Part shown: positions 55,614 to 64,000 of the stretch, piece by piece
Numbering within the stretch: the first letter of the stretch is position 1
Layout: each line of letters opens with the position of its first letter
Assembly (NCBI GenBank): GCA_030063045.1
Contig: JAQSEB010000019.1
Span: 2,604,001-2,668,000, forward strand
Direction of reading: 5' to 3'
Origin: Pratylenchus scribneri
Taxonomy: Eukaryota > Nematoda > Chromadorea > Rhabditida > Pratylenchidae
Length of the DNA: 64,000 bases
Position numbers and translations under genes: made by a program
The notes under the pieces: model-generated
The model's database searches: none
What the model was told of the DNA's origin: nothing
The model's input: the letters and a program-made list of their open reading frames with translations, nothing else

Positions 55614-56690
55614 TTTAAAATCTAAACAATTTTTCAGAAATATATTTATTGTTTATTGACAATTCTATGATCCTTTCTTTATATTTTAAAAATGTTAGAA
55701 TTATTAATTTCGCCATTATTAATAAATTGGGAAAAAGTTTATTTTTTTTTAAAAATATTAAAAGATGAATTAAAAAAGATGAATGAATTTCTTGATTGAA
55801 TGAAATCCATTAATTTAGATTTGGTTATATTGAATGAGAAATGAAAGGGAAAAGTCGCGCTATTTTGAATTATGTGAAAGGAAGCAAGGAAGGAAATATG
55901 AAGGGGAAGGAATAATAAATCGGCGTGTAATTGAGAAACTGGATGATTGAAGAAGCCGCGATTTGGGTGGGTGGGGGAATGGCCGATGGAAAAATTAGCC
56001 AATCCAGCAAATTTGAGGGGCTGGCAGGAAAAGATGGCGGATATGTTTACATTAAAAGGGGAAGAAATGGGGCGAAAAAGGCGATTGGGGGAAATGCTTC
56101 ATCCCCTCACTTTTCAGAAGGATGGGGAATTTGTTGGTTGGTGGCATTTTGCCGGATTGATTGAGGAAATAAAGTGCAATGAAAATAAATAAAAATAAAT
56201 TTAATGTAAACAAAATAGTGAATTTGGTCGTAAAAAAATATAATTAAGAGAAAATGCTTGGTAAATTGGCCAAAATTTCTTAATTAAATTAATTTTATGA
56301 CAATTGTTGAACAGAATAGCAATTAAGGATGCCACAATTGGGAATTCAATAATATTAAATAGAAATTTAATTTTTTGATAAAAAATTCCTATTCACAAAT
56401 AGACAGTTTAAATAAAATGTCAGTAATTTTTTAATATTATGGTTTAAAATTGCCTTTAGGGATTTGAAATTATAATTCCAATTTAATTCTCTATCAAATA
56501 GATTCGTTTTCGAATACTGTATATTTTCCATAGAGCTCAATTTTCAGCTCAAAATCTTTTAAATGGCAACTGCAAAATATAAATTTTAAAAATTTTATTT
56601 TACGATTTATTCCCAATTTTTATTTGCCTTAAATCGTTTTTTATTTTAATTAGTTAATTTTTCATTCTGATGATTTTCTCCGTCCGAGGT
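55614..56690. other. Intergenic; no gene seen
   Basis: A less AT-rich segment at 55920-56170 has overlapping short frames but no splice-linked exons or recognisable protein; the rest is AT-rich. Confidence 0.5.
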
Positions 56691-56806
56691 CGATTCCACA
56701 AAAGACAAAAGGCTGGTATAAATAGGGCGAATAGTAAGCCCATGCAAGCCCATTTCGTGGCAACATCGCATCGTTTGACACGGGCGCCTGACAAGCTGGA
56801 GTGTCT

Positions 56807-56874
56807 ATGTTGCGGTTAATTCTGGGAATTGTTTAATCCGCGGATTAACCAATTCCCGGTATTAGCTGTAACAT
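56807..56874. other. Long near-perfect inverted repeat (34-bp arms, no loop)
   Basis: Arms 56807-56840 and 56841-56874 pair completely except for two mismatches if G:U pairs are allowed; the centre TTAATCCGCGGATTAA is a perfect palindrome. It lies in an island (about 56690-56970) that is clearly less AT-rich than its surroundings, with a TATAAATAG 90 bp upstream at about 56717. It could be an RNA hairpin or a decayed palindromic element. Confidence 0.6.
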
Positions 56875-57245
56875 CTACAACCCGCCGATTTTTAGCACGA
56901 ACCCATAACATGAACAAGCAGAGAGCGCACTTCATTCTTGATTATAGCATCATAGCATTCGCTGAGATGGTAAAAGTTTCACGTTTTTTATTTTTAATGG
57001 GAATTTTTAAAATCCTCAAACCCCAAATGTTTTTTTCTCAATCGCCGACCCCGCAATTTTCATAATATCTATTTACATATTTGATACAAAGTCTTTTGAA
57101 TTTGCTATATTTATTATTCATCAAAACTAAAACTACATAGCAATATATTACTATTATTATAAATTAATGGAATATATTTGATTCCAATTCCAATATAATC
57201 TATTATTATTATCATTGTGCATCATTTTGTCGTATATTTTCCTTT

Positions 57246-58117
57246 CTACTTCTTTCTTCCACTAACATTCGATCCAATGACACAATTTTTGCCATCGCCA
57301 GATTGGCCAACTTTGTAGTCGCGCAATTTTGTGGATGTACCACTGGCGGATACGCCCGTAAATTCAGTGCAAACTGCAGCACCATTTCCCAATCCTTGCA
57401 CATTGGACACGGTTGCCTTGTCCCCGTAGTTTTCGTTCACACCGACCAAAGTGCTCTTTTGTCCGCTTGATTTAATATTGTCAATGTAAATATTTCGCTG
57501 GCATTGAGTTTTGCATTCACCGCAGGAACGGACCAATTTCCCATAGTTTGAGACCTAAAAGAAGTACAAAATTGTCGACCCAATTTAAATTGAATGCCTG
57601 GAAATTTTTGACAGTCAAAGTGCCAGCTCCATTGAATTGGAAAACTTTATCGCTGGCCGATTTAGCACCACCTCCGGTGACCAAAAATGTTGCCGCTGCG
57701 CATCCACTTCCGGAGGCAGTGCGGAAAGTGGCCGCATCCTCGCCCACATCCTCCCACCAAACATTCTCCAAAGTGCATGAACCATAGCAATGAATGCCAT
57801 CGGCCCCAGCCGCTCCAATGATCACATTCGACAGTTTTGCCCCATTTGAAAGTTTGAAAATTGGCTTTTGGCCTTCGCCTTGATCTCCACTGCCCAGGGA
57901 ACCACCAGCCGTAAATCGCTTATTCTTCATATCATAGGAACCACCGCTGGATAAAAAATATTAATTAATGAAAAACTCAATATAGGATTTACTTATAGAC
58001 AATTGTGGCAGTGACTGTTTGAGTGCCGGATGCAGTTGGCCAATTTTGGGCCAATGATGGGGTGATGGAGGCGAGAAGGCAGCAAAAAGGCACCAAAAGA
58101 ACCAAATGTTGAGCCAT
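57246..58117 (-). CDS. Secreted pectate lyase, polysaccharide lyase family 3
   Basis: Three exons (58117-57993, 57946-57598, 57554-57246) give about 260 residues. The signal peptide is LVLLVPFCCLLASITPSLA. The mature enzyme has PL3 landmarks: GDQGEGQKPIFKLSNGAKLS, NVIIGAAGADGIHCYGSCTL, ENVWWEDVGEDAATF, GGGAKSASDKVFQFNGAGTL, YGKLVRSCGECKTQCQR and KGVNENYGD-like VNENYGDKATV. It cleaves de-esterified pectin by beta-elimination and softens plant cell walls. In plant-parasitic nematodes these are gland secretions, thought to be acquired from microbes. The second intron (57597-57555, transcribed on the - strand) is best read with a GC donor (CAG/GCATTC), which restores the family sequence; a GT donor 17 nt further in would add six residues. 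Start chosen for the signal peptide. Confidence 0.93.
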
Positions 58118-60627
58118 TTTTTGGAATTTTTCGAGAATTTGAATTAAGGGATGAATGTTTTGAAATATTCTGATTTCGATGACAATTCTTTCCGTTTTTA
58201 TATTGGCCCTAAGAACTTTACTCCGTGTCCATGGTCATTTACCACACCAAAATTGTGTGCTCAGTTGCCGTTGGTTGATATCTCTTTATTTGTCGATGAT
58301 CAGATTTGGGACAAAATTTTGACAAAAAATTCAAATGAAAATTAATTAAATTCATTAATTTTTCACCAGGAAGTACAATTCAGTTCGCTTAAGTTTTGTT
58401 AATAAATAAAAAAATCGGGCGAAATTCATTTTCATGCCTATTCAAATATTTTAAAATTCGGCCAATCTCATGGTTTTCAGCTATTCAAATAATTCTTTTT
58501 TCGTTAAAATAATAAAATTGACGGCCTCCAATTAATTTTAGGTACGAAAAATATGAACTAATAAGCTTAATAATGGATGAAAGTAAATTCAAAATGAAAG
58601 TATTGAGCATTTATTAAATATAAATAAAAAATAGAGAATAAATAGTAGGTTTGCTTAAGATAGGTCAAATGAACCGAACCAATGTGATTTTTGGTTAAAA
58701 AACGAACTGAAAAGCTAGGAATCGACTTTAGGCAACCCACAACCCTAATAAAAAGATGCACTTTCATTTTGAATTTGAATGTAAAAATTTCAAATTATAA
58801 AAATTTTAAATATTGAATAATTTTAATTTTTCATCTTACATGGTTGTTGATTTAAGTATTTTTTTTGGCCATTATTGATAGAAAATCCAAGAAGATAATT
58901 GAATTCAAATCAAACATTTTTAATGAAAAGAGAAAAATGATTTAATTGAATGAATTTGAATTTTGTGGTTGGGAACATTTCAGTATCAACACAGTATCTG
59001 AATTCATTCTTTTGTCTAAATTCATTCAACAAGGAAGCAACCAATCAGAAAAAATAAGTTGAAAGTTTAAAGTGTCCTCTATAATTTGACCTTTTTAAAT
59101 TTTATTATTAAGAACTTTTTAAAATAAATTACATGCCTTTGGATGTAAATTGTAATAAAGTCGAATTTTCGGTGGTTAAGCTTTTAGAAAATTAATTAAT
59201 CTATTTTGTTGAGAACATTAAGGACTTCCATATGTTATATGTATAATATTCATGGAATAGTTGATTACTTGTTGAACTGGTGACCAAAAGAAATGTTCAA
59301 GTATTTAAATATCCTGCTTCGAAAATTTTGGCCATCACAAATTATCAATTATAAATAACCATATTTTTTAATACCGTATATACCTTTGAAATTCCACCTT
59401 CTATTAATTTCTCACCCTCGACTTTGAGGACATAGCTCCGTCAGAATGAACTTTAAAAAGTTCATTATATTTTCTTTGTTCCCAAAATTCTACTAAATCC
59501 AATATAATTTATTCTAGGAGAAAGAGCCATAATTTTCATAATTTTTGTGAAATTGATTGTATTTTATTCCAATTGAATATAGATATTTTTGATGTACAAT
59601 TTTAATATTTTTTTTCCAACATCATTGTAAAATTTTCTATCCACTTTATAAAACAATGTATGATTATTTTAATTTTCACATTTGTAAGGTCCAAAAATTG
59701 GATTGGGAAATAGTTTTTAACAAAAATATTTTTTGAATAAAAATAATTTTTGAACATTAAAATCCATTGACGACAATCGCAGGAAGATGGGCAAACAAAA
59801 ATATACATTTCCTTCCTAAAGAATTGAATTGTTTTCAATGATTTCGGCAGCAGTTCAAATTTCGTACAAATTTTTGACTTTAGTTTTGTACCTTAATGTT
59901 GATAAATTAAAGATTACTAATAATTTAAATTTTTAATATAATTTTTAAAATGAATTAATGTTTTGCACTTTCATTTATTTACGTTGACGATATTACTAAA
60001 TTCTTCATTAAAAGAATTTACCTAATCAAAATACCCATCATCATCATTATTATTATTTTTTATTATTATTTTCGTAATAAATTTTTGCGAAAATATCATA
60101 AATTGAAGAAATTTCCGTCGAACATCATCTATCCTCAGCGTTCCATCAATTATTTTCACCGCTGGCATCGAAAAACGAAAGGGACGCGACAATTTACGAT
60201 TAAAATAAAATTTGGGGCCAATAAGAAAGAAAAAAGTGTAAAAATTGAAAACAGCCAAAATTGGTTGTGATGGGTTTTCCCCAAAGAGGAGTTGGGGGGA
60301 ATTTGACGATGAAATAGGAAAGAGGAGGCGTTTACTTGTTTTTTTTCTGTTCCCTTCGTCACAGACAATACACTCCAATGTTTGTTTGTGCGCAATAATT
60401 TTATTACGGCAATGTTCCACAACAAAAAGTGCGTTTAGAGCCATCGGCGATATTAAATTGCCTGCGGGCTCGTTTTCACAAATTGGGGACACAACTGGAT
60501 TGGTCCCAAAAAAGGATGATGAAAGGGCGACCGGACCGAAAAATGAACCGTGTTCGGGTCCATATAAATTGCCGTTTCGTTGCCTTCCAACGCAAAAATA
60601 ATCGTCAAATTAAAAATATTGGCCGAG
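58118..60627. other. Intergenic; no gene seen
   Basis: About 2.5 kb, mostly AT-rich. A less AT-rich part (60100-60620) directly precedes the Ala/Pro-rich gene and probably holds its promoter. A TACCGTATATACC end at 59383 recalls the MITE at 45366. Confidence 0.5.
60563..60569 (+). promoter_or_regulatory. TATA box of the Ala/Pro-rich precursor gene
   Basis: CATATAAATTGCC stands about 60 bp upstream of the ATG at 60628 in a less AT-rich setting. Confidence 0.5.
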
Positions 60628-61462
60628 ATGAACACCTCAATTTTGGTTTTCGTTTTGTTGGCTCTCGGAGCTGTCAGCCTTGAGGCTCGATCAGGTTTGG
60701 AATTTAATTTTTTAAATTATTTTAAATTGGATTTTTATAGTTGTCAAACGTAGCCAAAATTCATATGGTGATGAGGCAGCAGCACCGGCAGCTGCAGCCC
60801 CAGCGGCATCCGCGCCAGCAGCCGCTCCAGCCGAGGCGCCTGCTGCCGCCCCAGCGGAATCCGCTCCGGCCCCAGCTGAGGCTGCCCCAGCTGCTGCACC
60901 AGCTCCAGCAGAGGCACCTGCGGCTGCCCCAGCAGCTCCAGCGGAAGCACCAGCACCCGCTGCAGCTCCTGAAGCTCCAGCAGCGGCCCCTGCCCCAGCT
61001 CCCGCTGAACAGGCCCCAGCTCCAGTAGCTCAACCAGCTCCAGCAGCGGCACCTTCCCAAGCCAGTGGATACCGAAAGAAACGAGCACAAAATTCATATG
61101 GAGATGAGGCAGCCGCAGGAGGAGGTGAGAAAAAATAATAGAAAATTATTTTAAAAATAGGCATTAGGCATAATACAAAATTTAATAAAAATGACAAAAT
61201 TTACTTAAAATTCCATTAATTAATAATAAAAGAATTTAATAAAATATTTAAAAATAAATAAATTCATTCAACAAAAATAAAAGGAGGATCAGCAGCCCCA
61301 GCAGCATCTGCTCCAGCCGAGGCCCCATCCGGAGGAGGAGCTGCCCCAGCACCGGCACCAGAAGCGGCCCCTGCCCCAGCGCCTGCACCGGAACAGGCCC
61401 CTGCCCCCGTAGAACAACCTGCTCCAGCTGCTGCACCCGCTCAACAGTCTTCCGGCTATTAA
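60628..61462 (+). CDS. Secreted Ala/Pro-rich protein with two dibasic-bounded units
   Basis: Three exons (60628-60694, 60740-61124, 61284-61462) encode about 210 residues. The signal peptide is MNTSILVFVLLALGAVSLEA. The rest is almost only Ala, Pro, Glu and Gln, built from AAPAPAEAPA-like repeats. It has two parallel units: KRSQNSYGDEAA at the start, and RKKRAQNSYGDEAA in the middle after an ASGY; the second unit ends in SSGY and the stop. KR and KKR are candidate furin/PC cleavage sites, so the product may be released as two Ala/Pro-rich polypeptides starting with (S/A)QNSYGDE. No enzymatic domain. It could be a cuticle, surface-coat or gland-secreted mucin-like protein. I do not know its family. 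Confidence 0.75.
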
Positions 61463-61910
61463 AATGAGCAAAAAGAGTGGAACAAAGATGATTGAAGAAA
61501 ATATATCATCGTTTTTTGAAGACAATCTTTCATCAAATACTTTTGCCATCACTGCCACAAATTTCAATATAGAATTGAATAAAAATTGATAATAGTGTTT
61601 TTTTAATAGAAATCTATTCGCTCGAATTTTAATTTTATTTAAATAAGTCTGGAAAAATTAAAATTATTAACATCTAAAGGCTAAATCAGATATTTTACTA
61701 AATATAAAAAGATTAAATAAAATGCTGATCAAAGTTCAACCTTCATTTATCTGTGCGGTATTTTAACCAATTCTATGGAATTAAAAGAGTTGATTGATTT
61801 GCGGGAAATAAAGAAATTAATTGCCCCCAAGTGTTCATATTGTTTGAACATTGATAAAAATTGCGAATATATATGAGAATCAATTCTAAGAATTAAATTG
61901 CATTCCAAAA
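61463..61910. other. Spacer before the P450 gene; no gene seen
   Basis: AT-rich. A TATATATGAG at about 61866, 45 bp before the P450 ATG, may serve as its TATA element. Confidence 0.45.
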
Positions 61911-63929
61911 ATGGACCTGCTTTTATTTTTATATTTGCTATTTTTAACAATTTTTATATTTTTAATTTGGCATTTCTTTCATAAAAGAAGAGGATTACCA
62001 CCTGGTGAGTTTTCAAACCTTTGGTAAAAAATATTAAATTCCTAATAAGGCCCTGTGCCCCTTCCATTGATTGGAAATATTTTGGAAATTGCGCGGAGTG
62101 GGCCAGGCAAAGCGGACATTTACATGAAATGGCGATATCAATTTGGGCCAATCTTTACATATTGGTTGGGGGAACAACCGGTGATCTGCATTGCGGAATA
62201 TGCAAAAATGGTGGAAACATTCATCAAAGATGGGGAAACATTCGCGGGACGCCCTGAAGGATTCGATTTGCTTGAAAATTTCATTAAGAAAGGAAATGGT
62301 GAAAAAATTGAATTTAAAAGAAAATAAATTATAAAATAATCTTCAGAAAATCCGGCACATGGAATTTTAAGTTCAAATGGGGAAGAATGGCGAGAACAGC
62401 GACGATTTGTGATGCAAGTTTTACGCAATTTGGGACTTGGCAAAAATCGAATTGAAGAAAATGTAAATTGGAGTTTAAATTAATTTAAAATAAAAATGCA
62501 TAGATTTTGGATGAATTGCATTCATTGTTCCGGAAAATTGATTTAAAATTATCCGAAGAGGAAGAAGATATCAATATTATGCCATTTGTGGATTTGGCCA
62601 TTGCCTCAACCCTAAATGCCATGATTTTTGGGCATCGATTGGAAGGAGTATTATTCAATATATTTTGGATAATATTTTTGGATAAATTTAGCCATATGAA
62701 GATGAATTTTATTGCATTAAAAAACAAATATGGGAATATACAAAGGAAATTGAATCGCCATTGGCATTCCTTTTGGCCTGGAATCCATCAATTTTCATGA
62801 AAATTCCACCATTTAGGAATTTTGCTTATAAATTGGATGTAAAATTGGAAAAAATTACCAAATATTTTGAGGAAAAAATTGAAAAACGCGAAAAGGAATT
62901 GAATGAAATGGAAGTCAATGAATCGCCGCAAGATTATGTGGACGCATTTTTGAGAGAGATGGCAAAAAGGGAAGCAAATTCAAATGACCAACATAATTTC
63001 AAGTGATGAAGAAAATTATATTAAAATAATTATAGAATGAATTAAATTTAAGCAAAGATGAATTGCTTCGAATTTGTGAAGAATTATGGCTTGCAGGACA
63101 TGTAAAACATTCTTAATTCATTTTGAATTAAATTTGATCAAAAAATTTATTTTAAATAATTAAAATATTGTATTTCATCTCAGCTGTCCACAACGACGAT
63201 GTTCGCCTGGGGCTTGGCCCATTTGTTGCATCATGCCGAATATTTGGACAAAATTTGTGCAGAATTGGATGAACAAATTGGTGGCAGGCGGATGGTGACA
63301 ATGGCCGATCGACCCAAATTGCCATACATAAGTGCGGTGGTCAATGTAATTATGGTTAATTAATAATCAAATTTTAATTAATTTTTGGGGATAGGAATCT
63401 TTGAGAGTTGGCAGTTTTGCGATCAGCAATATGCCACATGCTCTCGCAAAGGACACCGAATTGGATGGATTTAAATTGGCCAAAGGCACTTGGATTATTC
63501 CACAATTTGTTGGCCTTTTCAATGATGAAAATGTTTGGACAAAATTCATCAAATAAATTTACCTTTTAGATATTCCCAAATGCGGAACAATTCAATCCGA
63601 ACCATTATTTGGATGAAAATGGAAAATTGAGGAAAAGAGAAGAATTAATTCCATTTTCATTGGGCAAAAGGTAAAATGAATTAAAATTATATTTTCCAAA
63701 TTTTGTTAAGACATTGTCCGGGCGAATCATTGGCCAGAATGCAATTATTTTTGCTCATTGCCAACATTTTTAATCAATATAAAGTAATCTATATTTTACG
63801 TTGATTCTGTAAATATCATTTTTGTAGATTATGCCCGGCAATCAATTGCCTTCATTGAAATGTTCCCCGGGGACATCTTTGATTAATGAATGTCAACCAT
63901 TTAAATGTAGAATGGAGAAAAGGAATTAA
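61911..63929 (+). CDS. Cytochrome P450 (microsomal, CYP2-clan-like)
   Basis: Eleven exons: 61911-62004, 62050-62298, 62347-62462, 62504-62648, 62694-63002, 63053-63101, 63184-63345, 63395-63532, 63570-63670, 63711-63783, 63828-63929, giving about 490 residues. An N-terminal membrane anchor ([20 protein letters not shown]) precedes the proline-rich hinge [12 protein letters not shown]. The helix C motif is [10 protein letters not shown], helix K is NESLRVG (ExxR), PERF region is [10 protein letters not shown], and the haem-binding loop is [18 protein letters not shown] with the Cys ligand. The I-helix reads [13 protein letters not shown]: the usual acid of AGx(D/E)T(T/S) is Leu and the first Thr is Ser. 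These enzymes oxidise lipids, hormones or xenobiotics in the endoplasmic reticulum; substrate unknown. One exon join (63002/63053) rests on frame only. Confidence 0.9.
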
Positions 63930-64000
63930 AAAGAAGAAAATGAATACGTTTTTTACATTCAGATAATACCAAATTTAAACTCGCTTACTGTCACACTTTC

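Noticed and set aside
56690..57065. Spliced-leader RNA, snRNA or rRNA gene in the GC-richer island
   Set aside because: No spliced-leader sequence, Sm site or known RNA signature could be recognised; only the hairpin is reported.
58151..58345. 64-codon + strand frame next to the pectate lyase
   Set aside because: Short, no splice-linked neighbours and no recognised motif.
60744..61097. Leu- and Cys/Trp/Ser-rich frames antisense to the Ala/Pro-rich gene
   Set aside because: Low-complexity GC-rich repeats are open in every frame; only the + strand has a signal peptide and matching exons.

Overview
This window is nuclear DNA of a nematode, most likely a plant-parasitic species of the Tylenchina. 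Genes are split by many short AT-rich introns (about 40-60 nt, usually GT...TTTCAG). The gene families are animal and nematode ones: a slicer-dead WAGO-type Argonaute, PP4, U2AF35, MOB1, TMEM86 and a cytochrome P450. One gene encodes a secreted family-3 pectate lyase, a plant cell-wall enzyme found in plant-parasitic nematodes and thought to come from microbes. I infer the species group from gene content only.

Region 1 (1 to about 15,650) is a nearly complete Maverick/Polinton, a large virus-like DNA transposon. Protein-primed DNA polymerase B is on the + strand. On the - strand are the adenain-like protease, major capsid protein, penton-like minor capsid protein, two small virion-type proteins, chromodomain integrase and packaging ATPase. 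Between the polymerase and the membrane/protease genes lies an unusual accessory block: a NADAR-fold protein, a full two-repeat TATA-binding protein (TBP), and a short protein that looks like a stand-alone PAZ domain. An identical TATATATG octamer stands 19-32 bp upstream of four virion-side start codons, which fits an element that carries its own TBP. Polymerase and accessory genes have introns; virion genes have none.

Region 2 (15,659-20,123) is the PAZ-MID-PIWI part of a host Argonaute. It begins at a splice acceptor directly beside the Polinton end, so the Polinton appears to sit inside an Argonaute intron. One intron holds about 40 copies of a 25-bp satellite.

Region 3 (20-31 kb) has a secreted cysteine-containing protein (- strand), two inverted copies of a foldback element whose ends are 15-bp tandem repeats, and a secreted strictosidine-synthase-like/APMAP beta-propeller gene.

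Region 4 (31-45 kb) is conserved housekeeping DNA: TMEM86/YhhN, PP4 catalytic subunit, U2AF35 (PP4 and U2AF35 in tandem 242 bp apart), a CLK/LAMMER-type kinase with an AT-hook N-terminus, and MOB1. Introns and spacers contain several large palindromic MITE-like elements.

Region 5 (46-64 kb) has two large, lineage-restricted multi-exon genes (at least one secreted), a pectate lyase, a secreted Ala/Pro-rich two-unit precursor, and a cytochrome P450. Long AT-rich stretches without recognisable genes separate these. Exon boundaries come from reading GT-AG sites and frame; none is supported by transcripts.
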